From NCBI GenBank assembly GCA_045588915.1, contig JAZNFA010000008.1:62001-126000 (forward strand): a stretch of 64,000 nt of DNA, in the 5' to 3' direction. Numbering within the stretch: position 1 is the first letter of the stretch; the number at the start of each line of letters is the position of its first letter. This DNA is from RGIG8050 sp045588915. GTDB taxonomy: Bacteria > Bacillota > Clostridia > Christensenellales > UBA1242. The notes under the pieces are model-generated. The model did not search any database, had not been told where the DNA came from, and worked only from the letters and a program-made list of their open reading frames with translations. Positions 23,766 to 36,300 of this stretch are shown here, piece after piece. The translations under genes and the position numbers were made by a program.

Positions 23766-24336
23766 TATCTGATAATACCTTGCGATTTTGTACTAAATAA
23801 ATTATGCCTGACAATAAACAGAAGAATGTTTGAGCTGCCATTAAAACATAGCCGATGATTGCAAAAGCCATAAAACCATCCCAGTTTGTTGGTATGCAAC
23901 CTTGCAATAAAACCCAAGGTGTAGCGATGAATGCTATGATGGTCTTAATTTTGCCGAATACGTTAGCAGCTAATACTGAACCTTTGGTTGCTGCAATCAT
24001 ACGTAAACAGTCGATTGCGAAGTCGCGACAAAGGTTAATCATATAAATTAAAACACAAGCCCAGATTGGTAAAATGTTGGTGACAATAATTAAAAACAAA
24101 CCAGAGTAATACAACATTTTATCGGCAATTGGATCAAGTAATTTGCCGACGTTTGAAACAAGATTGTATTTACGAGCAATCATACCATCTAGGAAATCCG
24201 TTCCGGCGGCAATTAAAAAAATGGCAATCGCAATGTATTGACTGTAAGGAATAAAGTCCGTTAGGTAAAAAAAGAACACCAAAGGCAATAAAGCAATGCG
24301 AATAATTGTAATGATATTGGGAATATGTTTTGACAT
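23749..24336 (-). CDS. pgsA: CDP-diacylglycerol--glycerol-3-phosphate 3-phosphatidyltransferase
   Basis: The 195-residue integral membrane enzyme makes phosphatidylglycerol phosphate. The CDP-alcohol phosphatidyltransferase motif D-x2-DG-x2-AR-x8-G-x3-D-x3-D is complete, running from DFLDGMIAR through GKLLDPIADK. Several membrane segments follow. GGAGG five bases before the ATG at 24336 sets the start; an in-frame ATG four codons earlier is less likely. Confidence 0.93.
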   Translation of the reverse strand: MSKHIPNIITIIRIALLPLVFFFYLTDFIPYSQYIAIAIFLIAAGTDFLDGMIARKYNLVSNVGKLLDPIADKMLYYSGLFLIIVTNILPIWACVLIYMINLCRDFAIDCLRMIAATKGSVLAANVFGKIKTIIAFIATPWVLLQGCIPTNWDGFMAFAIIGYVLMAAQTFFCLLSGIIYLVQNRKVLSDTKVSA

Positions 24337-24396
24337 AAGTACCTCCAAAATGTATAATGAAACATACTTAATAAAAAGTAAAGGAGAAAATTAACG

Positions 24397-25959
24397 ATGA
24401 ATGTAGGATTAGCAATATTCCTCATCATCGCGGCCTTAATTGTTGGTGGTGGAATTGGCTGGTGTGTTTGTTACTTCTTACAATCCAACACAATGAAGAA
24501 AAATCGACAGGCTGCCAGTGAGTTGGCGAAGAAAGCGATTAGTGAAGCTGCGACGATGAAGAAAGAATCACTTCTTGAAGCTAAAGAAGAAGTACACAAA
24601 TTAAAAGTCGAATGTGATAATGAAATACGTGAACGCCGTGCTGAAATTCAACGTATGGAATCTCGTATTTTGACACGAGAAGAGCAAATTGGCAAACGTG
24701 AAGAAAACTTAGAAAACAAAGAACTTGCTTTGGATAAGTTACGTTCACAAATTGAAGACATCAAAAAACAAGTGGAAGCTAAATTAGTTGATGCTGAGAA
24801 AACCAAGGCAGATGCAGTAGTTCAGTTGGAAAAGTTATCAGGCTTAACTAAAAACGAGGCCAAAAAAATGATTATTGATAATTTAACCGACGAAGCAAAA
24901 GCAGATGCTGTTAAATTGATTCGTGAAATCGAAGAAGACGCAAAAGAAAACGCTGACACAAAAGCTCGTGAAATTATCACGAATGCTGTGCAACGTTTAT
25001 CGACTGATACCAGTAACGAAATTACAACATCTTCTGTTAATATTTCAGGTGACGAAATTAAAGGTCGTTTGATTGGTAAAGAAGGTCGTAACATTCGTTC
25101 AATCGAAGCTGCAACTGGTGTTGATTTGATTATTGATGATACACCAGATGTTATTACTGTTTCTTCATTTGACCCATACCGTCGTGAGATTGCACGCTTG
25201 TCATTGGAAAAATTGATTATGGACGGTCGTGTCAATCCAGCTCGTATCGAAGAGATTGTTGAGCGCACGAAAAAAGATATGGAGCAAAACTGTAAAAATG
25301 TTGGTGAACACGCAGCTTATGATGCTCGTGTTAATGGTTTACCAATGGAAATTATCAAACACTTAGGACGTTTGAAATTCCGTTATAGCTATGGTCAGAA
25401 CGTTTTAAAACACAGTGTAGAAGTTTCTTTGTTGGCTGGTATGCTTGCTGTTGAATTAGGTGCAAATGAACAAGTTTGTCGCCGTGCTGGTTTATTACAC
25501 GACATTGGTAAAGCTACAGACCACGAAGTCGACGGAACGCACGTTTCAATTGGTGTTGAACTCGCTCGCCGTTGTAAGGAAAGTGAAGCCGTTATTCATT
25601 GTATTGAAGCTCATCATGGCGACGTACCTTATCATTCGGTTGAAGCCATTATTGTGCAAGTTGCTGATGCAATTAGTTCATCTCGTCCAGGCGCACGTCG
25701 TGAAAACTTAGAAAACTATATTAAACGTTTGCACGACTTGGAAGACATTTGTAAAGCCAAAACCGGAGTAGAAAAATGTTACGCAATTTCGGCTGGTCGT
25801 GAAGTTCGTGTTATCGTTAAACCTGACCAAGTTTCAGATAGCCAAGCTGTCTTTATGGCAAAAGACATTGCAAAAGAAATTGAAGAGAAGTTGCAATACC
25901 CAGGTCAAATTAAAGTCAACGTTATTCGTGAAACGCGTGCGACCGAGTTGGCAAAATAA
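24397..25959 (+). CDS. rny: Ribonuclease Y
   Basis: The 520-residue endoribonuclease starts mRNA decay at the membrane. It has an N-terminal membrane segment (about 4-27) and a long coiled coil (about 30-200). The KH RNA-binding domain contains RLIGKEGRNIRSIEAATGVD and the HD phosphohydrolase domain has LLHDIGKATDHEVDGTHV. Length is typical. AAAGGAGA precedes the ATG. A bidirectional terminator follows. Confidence 0.95.
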   Translation: MNVGLAIFLIIAALIVGGGIGWCVCYFLQSNTMKKNRQAASELAKKAISEAATMKKESLLEAKEEVHKLKVECDNEIRERRAEIQRMESRILTREEQIGKREENLENKELALDKLRSQIEDIKKQVEAKLVDAEKTKADAVVQLEKLSGLTKNEAKKMIIDNLTDEAKADAVKLIREIEEDAKENADTKAREIITNAVQRLSTDTSNEITTSSVNISGDEIKGRLIGKEGRNIRSIEAATGVDLIIDDTPDVITVSSFDPYRREIARLSLEKLIMDGRVNPARIEEIVERTKKDMEQNCKNVGEHAAYDARVNGLPMEIIKHLGRLKFRYSYGQNVLKHSVEVSLLAGMLAVELGANEQVCRRAGLLHDIGKATDHEVDGTHVSIGVELARRCKESEAVIHCIEAHHGDVPYHSVEAIIVQVADAISSSRPGARRENLENYIKRLHDLEDICKAKTGVEKCYAISAGREVRVIVKPDQVSDSQAVFMAKDIAKEIEEKLQYPGQIKVNVIRETRATELAK

Positions 25960-25976
25960 AATTAAACGAATTGCAT

Positions 25977-26007
25977 AAAAAAAGACTGCCACTTGCAGTC
26001 TTTTTTT
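25977..26007. terminator. Bidirectional terminator between rny and rpsU
   Basis: AAAGACTGC (25981-25989) pairs with GCAGTCTTT (25995-26003), flanked by A7 and T7 runs. It ends the convergent rny and rpsU transcripts. Confidence 0.92.
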
Positions 26008-26022
26008 GTTGTGCTTAATGAA

Positions 26023-26220
26023 TTAGATTTTTGCACCACGTGCTTCTTTGCGGGCACGTTTACGAGCATTAGCGCTTTTTAATTTACGAGCAACACTTGG
26101 TTTTACGTATTCTTCTTTACGTTTCATATCTGCGATAATACCGTCTTTTTGAACTTTACGTTTGAAACGTTTTAAAGCGTTTTCCAAACTTTCGTTTTCA
26201 CCAACGATAACTTGACTCAC
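26023..26220 (-). CDS. rpsU: 30S ribosomal protein S21
   Basis: A 65-residue bS21 with NESLENALKRFKRKVQKDG and a Lys/Arg-rich tail. GCGGGGTGA before the GTG at 26220 gives the best-spaced ribosome site; an in-frame GTG at 26229 is possible and would add three residues. It is transcribed toward the terminator shared with rny. Confidence 0.9.
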   Translation of the reverse strand: MSQVIVGENESLENALKRFKRKVQKDGIIADMKRKEEYVKPSVARKLKSANARKRARKEARGAKI

Positions 26221-26276
26221 TGTTTTCACCCCGCTTTTAATTTACAAAATAATGTTGATAGTATATGCTGTTTGAT

Positions 26277-27287
26277 ATGCAAAGTCAGGCGCCGTTTGTT
26301 TGTATCATTACTTACGGCTGTAAAGTTAATTATTACGAAAGTGAAGCCGTCGCATCGCAATTGGATGCGATGGGTATTCCTAATCAAATGGTGTCGGACG
26401 GCGCTATTTCGCGTTTGCAAAATGTTACTGGTTTTGTGGTAAATTCGTGTGCCGTAACCAGTATGGCTGAAAAAAAGTCACGTTACGGTGTTTCCAAGAT
26501 TAAGAAATATCATCCGAACGCTGTCATGGTTGGTATGGGCTGTGCTTTTGGTCGTAAGACTCCGGAAATGGTGGCTTTGGAAATTGCTGATAAATTGCAA
26601 GCAGGGCAGCCACGTGTCGCTGATGCCGTTACTGTACAACACCGTCGTGAGAAAGCATTTATTAAAGTGCAGGATGGTTGCCAAAATTTTTGTACCTACT
26701 GCATTATTCCATATCTCAGAAATAAACTTGAATGTCGTGCGATTGAAGATGTGGTGGCAGAAATTCGTGCACAAGGTCCCCACGTTACGTCCGTTGTTTT
26801 GTGTGGTATCAATCTTTGTTATTATCAGAATTTTTCGGCGTTGTGTCGTGCTGTTGACGAATGTGGTGTTGCTTGGGAAATTTCCAGCCTTGAACCACCG
26901 ATGATGACGGCTGATTTAATTGCGACTTTGAAAGAGTGTCGGAATTTTCTTCCACATTTTCATATTTGTTTGCAGTCTGGTTGTGATGAAGTTTTACGCA
27001 CAATGAATCGTCATTATACTACGCAAGAATACGCTGATATTATCGCTAGTTTGCGTGCAAATTTTCCGACGGCAACATTTGCGACCGATTTAATCGTCGG
27101 CTTTCCCACCGAAACCGATGAGGCTTTTCAGACTACATTATCATTTTTGCAAACCATTAAATTAGACAAAATTCACGTGTTTCCGTATTCGCCACGTATC
27201 GGCACACCTGCTGCTACAATGAAACAAATTCCCAATGCTAAGGTTACGGCGCGTGTTGCAAAAATTCATTTTACATTATTTTCATAA
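26277..27287 (+). CDS. mtaB: MtaB-type tRNA methylthiotransferase lacking the TRAM domain
   Basis: This radical SAM enzyme should add a methylthio group to N6-threonylcarbamoyladenosine at tRNA position 37. The N-terminal UPF0004 domain shows its three Cys in TYGCKVN, VNSCAVT and GCAFGR; the radical SAM motif is CQNFCTYC. The family is normally 430-450 residues and ends in a TRAM domain; this one stops at 336 residues, right after the radical SAM domain, with the next gene 22 bases away. I place the start at 26277: TTTACA (26241-26246) and TATGCT (26264-26269) are 17 bases apart, seven bases before it, with no ribosome site. Confidence 0.85.
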   Translation: MQSQAPFVCIITYGCKVNYYESEAVASQLDAMGIPNQMVSDGAISRLQNVTGFVVNSCAVTSMAEKKSRYGVSKIKKYHPNAVMVGMGCAFGRKTPEMVALEIADKLQAGQPRVADAVTVQHRREKAFIKVQDGCQNFCTYCIIPYLRNKLECRAIEDVVAEIRAQGPHVTSVVLCGINLCYYQNFSALCRAVDECGVAWEISSLEPPMMTADLIATLKECRNFLPHFHICLQSGCDEVLRTMNRHYTTQEYADIIASLRANFPTATFATDLIVGFPTETDEAFQTTLSFLQTIKLDKIHVFPYSPRIGTPAATMKQIPNAKVTARVAKIHFTLFS

Positions 27288-27308
27288 TGTGATAAATACT
27301 AAACATAA

Positions 27309-30300
27309 ATGGGGAACAACAAACGAAAAGCGTCTCTCATCGTACTAACGATTATCGTGGCCGCATTGGCTGTTTTTCCGTTTTTTTTAGATGTTTTTGT
27401 TGATAATGCTGGGGTGCGTGCCGAAACAGCAGTCTGGACTTCTGGTAAAACTTCTTATTCCGGTGATGGTTATAGTACTAGTACTTATAATAAAACCATC
27501 GATTTAACTGGGGGTGGTACTATATTGGTAATTGCTGCCGGACAAGATGGCAGTGGTGGTACCGGTTATGGGTATGGTGCTGTATGTTTGGGTTTTTCAA
27601 AAAGTAATAGTAGTTTGTGTTATATTGGTGGTCAAGCTGGGGATGGTTATTATTATGGTGGTGGGTATACCGATTTTTATAGTAATCTAGCACTTCCCAG
27701 TGGAACAAGTAGTGGTTGGGGTAAAGCCGCCGGTGGTGGTGGTGGGTATGGTACTCATGGGGGGGCGAATACGTCTTGGAACCCAAGTGCCAATATCACT
27801 CCTTACACAGGTTGGACAAATGCAAGTTTCGGTGGTTATAGTGGAACTTTGGCTACCGGTGTGGAATACGATTATACCGGTGGTCCTGCGATGGGTGCCA
27901 GTGGTAAGCAAGGGAAAAAAGGTAGTACTGACCGTGCTACGTCTAAAAGTGGAGCTTCGCGAGAGGTAAGAACTTATAATAATTCTTATAAGACCATAAC
28001 ATCATCGGGTGGTGGTAATGGTGCTTATGCTGGTGGTGGCGGTGGATATTATGTCACTGACTTTAGTTCCTATGCTAATGATAATGTTGTGTTAAAATGT
28101 TTCCCAGGTGGCGGTGGTCAGTGTAGTAGTAATTTGTATCCCATTTACGGCGCCGATTGTGCGTTGGGTGTGAAGAGTACAGGTAAAGGGTGGTTAAAAG
28201 CATACCAAATTTCCCCAACCACCGTACCATATATTAAATCGCGCACTGATAGTAAAGGCGTATTAGATGAAACAGCAAATGTCGAGATAGTTGATCCTGG
28301 GACCTCATTGGGTACCAACGTTTGGTCAATTGCTGCAGCAAGTAAAGATTGTTTTGGCACAGGTAATCCAGTTAACGATTCGGTTAAATTGGGTGATTAT
28401 ATTGCTACTGACTGGGTTTATTCATACAGGACACAAGAAGCAGGCAAAGATTGGTCTGCCTGGTCTGGATATAGTACAAGTGCGCCAACCTTGACAACTG
28501 CAGCTTGCAAAATAGAAGTAAAATGTAAGTATGTTATTTACGCGGTAGGTGATACAACCAAAAAGAATCCTTGCTATAATATGCAATATAAAAGCGCTAC
28601 GGACGCAGGAGCGGATACTAATGATAGCTATACCGTAAAAACCGTGACACTTAGTGCAACTAAAAAGAAAGAGGCAAGTTGGACAGTTGAACCGAAAGCG
28701 GCAACCGGTTTGGTATGGAACGGTGACCCGAAAACATTAATTTCAAATACCCCAAAAAGTATTACGGGTAGCACTGCTGTATATGGTGGAATTTATATAC
28801 GTAACGCAGACGGAACCTTATCGTCTACTTATGATGCGTTTTCCGATGGTAAACCAAGTAAGACAGCCCCGGGTACTTATTTTGTCGATTTCCACATACC
28901 TGGAGATGATTTTTACGTGAAAAAATATTGGGGTGGTTTCGATGTAACGATTTCGAAAGCCGACCCCGGTTTGACTGCAGGTACACTGTATGCGATAGAT
29001 AGGATATATAACGGTTCTTCGCAACAAATGTTTTCTGGTTCTGCGAGTCGGAGTGGTGATGGACAGGTGTACTACTATTGTAACACGTCATCAAGTACTG
29101 CTCCTAATACAACGAACACTGGTGGGTATAGTCCGGTAAACTTTGTTGCTGATGTTGTTGATAATGGCTATTATCTTTGGTATCGTGTTGCCGCGGGTAC
29201 TAATCATGCGGCGGCAGGGTGGCGCGTGTTAAAAGACGCAAATGGCAACCCGATTTCGGCAAAAATTAAGCCCGCGGAGTTGATGGTGACGCCGACGTTG
29301 ATGGCTGAATGTGCTTATGACGGAAAAAGCCATAATTTTATTACCGACGTGGAATATAAATCCCCCAACAAATCAACGAAATCCAATCTTCAAAACGATT
29401 TTGATATTTATTATGACGTTACAAATTCGTATGGTGGAGATTCGTCCGGTAAAAATAAGGAAACTTCTACGCGCACTTATAAAAATGGCGAATGGTCAGG
29501 TATCTCCGGTATTGCTTGTAATAATTTTTCGGTTTCCGTTAGGTGGGAGCCCAAAAGTACAGTAATTGCTTCGAACTATAAATCCGGTTCATCGGGGCCA
29601 TATACCAGCAAGATTAAAAGAATTAGCGATGTAAATAAAATTCAAACTGTGGGTCTGACGTTAATAGACGAGAAAGAGCTGAAATTAGATTATCAAGGCG
29701 AATGCACACCGTTTGCCTCGTCTGCCGTCGATTTGATCGTTTGTGAATATGAGGCAGATAATTATATCACGAATTATGATAGGGCGAATGACGTTTGTGA
29801 TGATGGTTTGACGCCGGTCAATCATTTGAGTTTCTGTTTTTCACAAAGTCCCACGGCGCCAACCGATGCAAGTGATTATAAGACCGCCAAAGATCCAGCA
29901 GAATTAAATGCCAAAATTTTGGCAGAGAAGGTCACCAAAGTTGGTAAATGGTATGTGTATTTCAATGTAGTCCGTCATTATAATTTGGAGCCAGGTACTA
30001 AATTTAAAGGTTCTGAATTTAACATTGGTGGTATGGTGATTACCAATGAATATTTGGGTGGTATCACGATGCAAGGCGCGAATGCAAACACACCGAAAGA
30101 TGGTAGCGCCACCTTTAACGGATCGCCCTTTGTTGTGGTTAAAGATACAACAGCAACACTGACTTCGACCGTCGCAACGTTTGACAAAGTTGAATATGCA
30201 ATTGGTACAAGTGCAACAGGCACACCGTCATCTTCATCTTCTGACTGGAAGGATACTCTTGCCGAACTTCCCACCAAAACAGAAAAGGGTAACTATTATT

Positions 30301-33300
30301 TATTCGTCCGTTGGAATGCCAGTGACAATGTCGCCGCGAATGCTGGCTTGTTGTACGGTGAATTTATCATTAATCCTTATAATGCAGCCAATGCGAATAC
30401 GTACTTTAGTGGGCATGATTTCAAATCGACCTGGGGAGAACCGACCACCAGTGCTAATTTGCAATATTATTCCCAAGTGTTTAAAAATGGCGATTATCAA
30501 TATGGTACATTGAGCAATTTCACTGCGTCTGTCAAAGGTACGTCGATCAAATCAAGCGAATTTGGTACTTTTGAATTTGCTTTGGCAAAAAGTTCGGATG
30601 ATATTCCAACGAGTGGTTGGGTTACTCAACAAAACTTTGGCAATTTAAAAATGAAAAATGTTGGTACTTATTGGCTCCGTATCAAATGGACTGGTGGTGA
30701 TAATGTGGACGGTACCTCGACCGGTATTCCTTATGCATACATGATGCAAGGAACCAGTACGATTTGCAATCCGGTATTCCAAATTACCACGTTGACAGCC
30801 AACGATAACGTAACTTTGGCGCATCAAAGATACGCTGAAAGTCTTGGCTCGATTGTTTATAAATATGATGTTAATGGTGGACATGCTACTTCCGTGTCAC
30901 AACCTGCGTTTGCCAATGGTGACCAAGCTTTGCAAATTAAAATCAATAACAATGCTTATAATTTATTGGCTGATGCAAGTGGTAAAACGACTTGGGAAAT
31001 TTATTACCTTACTTCGGAATTTGATACTGTTGACAAAATTTCCATCGATTCACCAAATTGGAAAAAGACACTTAATGAAGCGACGGTGACCCAGGCTGGC
31101 ACTTACTATTTGTACGTAAAAGTGGTTGCCAAAGATGCAAACATCAATATTGCGCGCGTTTACAAATTCGCCGGTGCACAACCAACCTGTATCGTTCAAC
31201 CTGCTGAATCTTATGTTGAATATACACCAACAATCCGTGACGATTTGAAATATAATTTACAACCACAAAAATTATTATCGGCCGGCAGTACTCAAACAAG
31301 TCCACGCGTTCAATATAGTCTTGATAATGGCGTGTCTTGGCTTGATAATTGGGAAGATGTACAAGCATCAAGCGAAGGATATCATACTGTTTTGTGTCGT
31401 GGTTATCCGACGGATACAAAAAATTTCGTGGTGCAAACATCAGGTTTTTCACAAGTCCAAATCCAAATCAAACCATCAAGTGATCAAGACGTTTATTATG
31501 CAACATATTCTGAACCAAAATCGACAAATGGTGTTGTTTATACTGGTAAACCAATTCCAACAGCAAGCTTGTTTAACATCGGTTATGCACAAGTTCAAGG
31601 TAATTCTGAGATACCATTGTATTATCGATGGGAAGATGACAACAATTCATCTCAATGGTATTATTATGCCAATTTGCCGTTGAAAACCAATGTTGGTACA
31701 TATGTATGTATCTATAAACCTGACACGGCTGGGCATGAGACTGAATTTGGTGGGGCAAAAGAACAAAAAGTCACTGTGCAAATTACCAAAGCCACAATTC
31801 AAGTTGGTTCATTGTTTGTTTCCCAAAATGATTTGCCTTACAAGGTAACTGATTATGAATTGTTATTACAAGCAATGGATTACGGTATGTATAATACCTA
31901 TGGTACATTAAAAAATCCAAACAACGTCGACTTAACATACAAAAATTATTTAGAACATGGTACCAATTTATCGGCGGGCACCATGGGAACATTGTATTAT
32001 GGTGTGTCAAAGAGTTCTAATATTACACCAAGCACATGGGAAACCGATTACTTTAACATCAAAGCACGTACTGTGGGTGATTACTACATTTGGACAAAAG
32101 TTGACGGAGGCGATAATCATCAATCTTTAGGACCAAAATGTCATAATATAGGTGACCCAATTAAAATTGTACCTGTTGATCTCAATTCTGGCGATTATGC
32201 CTATGACAATATTTATGTTAATCAGTCAACTTACAGCGTAAATAAAGGTAGTACTGGTACTGGTTTGCGATACAATGGATTACTACAATCGTTGATTTCT
32301 AGTTTTGATTTAATTATGATCATCGCTGACCGTAATAATGAAGGTGAAGTATTGTTACGCGATGGCAATAATGAAACTGCGACACCTAATTCAAGTTCAA
32401 CCGTTGTTAAGTATAATAACTTTAATCGAGATGATAACATTGGTACAATTTATTATGCAATTGTCAAAAAAGGTGCGAATTATCCAGCCGATGATGATTA
32501 CAGTGATTCAGGTTGGAGTTTAAATTACGAAACGCTCCAAAAAGTTGATGCAGACAAATTCGACTTTGTGATACGTTTTAAACCAGATACTAACAGTAAC
32601 ATTGCATCCGATATTAAATTTAGAATTTCGGCAATGGATACTTGGGATGGTTCAACTCGTGATACGATTCAAATTGCGCCTGCTGTGAAAGACGAATTGG
32701 TATTAAGTGGTTACTTTAAAGAAGATAAAATGTTCGATGGTAACCCACAAATTATTACAAAAGCAGAGAATTCTAGTGGTTTAAGTGTAAAACACAAATA
32801 TACTGGTGCAAATTTCACCGATGTTTATAATAATCAAATTATCGATCAAAAATATTGTTATGTAAGAAAGGGTGATTTAGCGCCGACATTGGATGCGCAA
32901 TGGACAGATTTTGAAAATGCTAAAGTGCTTGAGGTTGGTGAATATCAATTATATGTTAAATTAATCACGACAAGTAATATTGATTATACAATTCAGCCGT
33001 TAATTTATCCTTTATTAGGTGAAAATTATGCTCAAATTACACGCGTAAACGAAAGTGGAATTACCGTTGTAAATCCTGTTTATGTTAATGGATTGGTTTA
33101 CAATGGTTTAGATCAAAACTTGATTAGTCAGGCTGCGTATTTAAAAATGACCAATGGCACTGTGTTAGTTGGACAAAAAGGTGCGATTACATATTACATC
33201 AGCAGTAGTTCGACAGAAATCAATAAAACTGGTACTACCAAAAACGGTCAAGCTTATGCAATGAATAATGTTAAAGAATTGCACGCAGGAACATACTATA

Positions 33301-36300
33301 TTTGGGCGCAATTTGCACAAGGTGAAAGTCATACAGCAATGGGACCTTTCTATGTTGGTTCGGTATCAATTGCTCAAGCAACGCACGAAAATATTAAATT
33401 AAGTAATTTAGAATTTAACAGAAAAACTTACAATGGCGAGGAACATGCTTTAATTAATACAAAAGTAAAACAAATATTCATAACGGGTGGTAAAGAAGGT
33501 AAAGAACTTAATGGTGTTGATGATTATGCAAAACTTGAATATGCTTACTCCAGCAGTCATGAAGGACTTGAAGGTGGAACTGTTTGGGTGGAGGAGGCTA
33601 ATCTTGCCCAATTCAAGGCGCGCAATGCTGGCAGTTATTATGTTTGGTTGCGTGTCACAGGTTTTGAAAATAGTGTTACTGGGGTTAAGGACGTAGTTGA
33701 TTTTATCAAATGTTATTCTGATACTGAATTTGCCTTAATTGAACGCGCAACATTAAGCAATGATAACATTGAAGGGGTATTATCGCATCGTGGCTTGGTA
33801 TACATTGCTCAAAGTCAGGCATTGGCTTCAATTCCTAATAAATTAAAGTTGATTTTGTCAAGTACTGATACCGATTTGAATACCGATACTTACAATAGAG
33901 ACTTAAGTATTAACTGGGGTCTGGGCGAAAGCAGAAAAACTGAACCAACAAAATGGTTTACTGATATTGATAGTATTGACGGAACGGATCATGACACTTA
34001 CTACTTGTGGATTTGGATTCCGGAAAGTGCTAATGTTCATGAACACAAAGTTTGCTTTGATGAAATCTATATTGATAAGGCAACCTTGCATATTATACAA
34101 GAACCTGGCATTTACACTGACTTAATTTATAATGGTAATTATCAAAATTTATTGTCAACTGCACCAATTATCAAATATTATGCTGTCGGTACTCATTATG
34201 ATAAAGCAGTTCCATACTATGACGCGAATGCTGTCGCTGCAGAGTATCGCAACACAACCTCTGACTCTGATTGGTCCAATAATTTAGCTGACATGAAAGG
34301 GTTAGATGCAATTACCTACAAAGTTCATTATCGTGTTCCTGAAGCAGCTAACTGGTACCTTGTTGAGGATGATATTGAAATTATTATTTCACCTGTTGAT
34401 GCAAGTACTGAACTTGTTGGTTTAGTTGAAGCGCCTAGAGCATATACTGAATTGGCTTATAATGAAAACGAACAAGATTTGGTATTCTTTGGACTTATGT
34501 CGGATGATTTACCTGTAGCTGGTTGTGGTGCTGCATTAGAAGGTTGTCAAATTGTTTTCTATTATGCCGATGATGAATATCAAAAACAATATAAATATTA
34601 TTATGACGTAGCAAGTGGTGAATACGTATGGGATCCTTTCACCGGTAAATTACCTGGACGTGTAAATGTTGGTGAATATCACATTAGGTATTTTGTTACT
34701 GAATCTACTAAAACTGGTAACTTCAAAGCTTCGGCTGTCGAGGATTTATATATTACCATTGAACGCCGTGAAGTTTACTGGGAAGTTAGACCTCAATCAA
34801 TTTACGGTTTAAAATTTACAAGCAATGAACAACCAATTTTGGTTGCTGGTAGATTAAATGTTGGTGAAACAAATCCATGTGTTGCGAAAGGTGTAACGAT
34901 TAAATATACTTTAGATGATCCTAATGCGCCTGTACGTAATTGGCAAGAAAGCATTCCTGTTGTTGATACTCCGGACCTTTGGTACGTTTGGTATCGTGTA
35001 GAAGTTGATGAAAATAACATCTTTGTAGGTACAGAAAATAACGATCCTGAAATGGGCGAAATGATTGTTGTCTTAATTGAGCGTCATGTGCTTGCAATCC
35101 GTGATTTGCCAAGACCTTATGAAACTATCGAATATACAGCTGAAGAACAAAGTCTGATTGAATATTATTTCTTATCAACTGATGATGTTCGTGATTTGGG
35201 TGAAAATGCACCATATTTCGAATATAGCTTCAGTAAGTTTGCAAGCGACGAAGATTGGGTAAGAGATATAAAAGCCAAAGATGTTGGTGAATATACTATT
35301 TACTATAGATTGAATTATGATGACGCGTTGTTTGAGTTCCGTGGTGAAAACGATGGGCGTGAAGATCCTATGCAACTCACTATAGCTATTGAAGCTGTCG
35401 AATTAAATTTTGATTCAATTAGTGCTTTATATGTTGAAGATGAAAATGGTGGCTATTTAACATATAAAGCTGCTCAGTATGAATCATTCAACCCTGAAAC
35501 TCAAGAATATGAATATATACCAATGTATTCAGATACCTTATTAAAAGAATTAGAGAGTTATATGCAATATTTTTATCGCAGAGGCGATCAATATTCTCAA
35601 GACGTTGGATGGTTACCATGGGCAGATGGCACTGTTATCAATGATTTAGGTATTGGATCGTATCAATTTATGTTACGAATTGTTGGTGATGAAAATGCTA
35701 ATTTTAAAGACTATGCTCAAATGGGAGGTTTTAATACTTATACCAATAAAGAGGATCGTGTAGTTGAAATAATCATGCAAGATTATAACACACCTGCTTA
35801 TGTTCGTGCTTGGATTGATTTCACAACCAGTATGACTTATGAAGAATCCGCATTTAAATTCGAAGGTTGGGTCGGTAAAAATGGCAGATTAGAAATCCCA
35901 TTCTTTGATGTTGATTCGACAGGTCGTTATAACGGTGCTGTTATTCGATTGCAAACTGTTAATGCAAGTTACTACTATATGAGTCAAGATGCGCTATCAA
36001 AGGATAATAAATTAAAGATCGAATTAAAATCATCTGATGTTAAGAATGTTGTTAAATCTTTTAACCCTGGTTTGATTCATGATGAAATGAAAGTTTACCT
36101 TTATGAAGTTTATCGTATTCAATATGATGCTAATGGTGGTATTGGTGATAACTTAACTGAGGGATGGAAATGGCATAAGATCGATTACTTATTAGCTGAA
36201 AATAAATTCTCAAAAACCGAAAATGGCGAAGTGTTAGTTGCTAATGGATGGAATACTTCAAAGGCAGGCAATGGAACGAATTATAGCAGTGGCGCAATGT

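Noticed and set aside
24822..25268. Minus-strand open frame of 148 residues inside rny
   Set aside because: It lies entirely under the coding and KH regions of RNase Y and has a Ser/Ile-rich composition typical of antisense frames.
27520..28494. Several short frames rich in His, Thr or Val within the giant gene
   Set aside because: They are antisense or frame-shifted readings of the glycine-rich repeats; GGT-rich codons read in other frames give these compositions.
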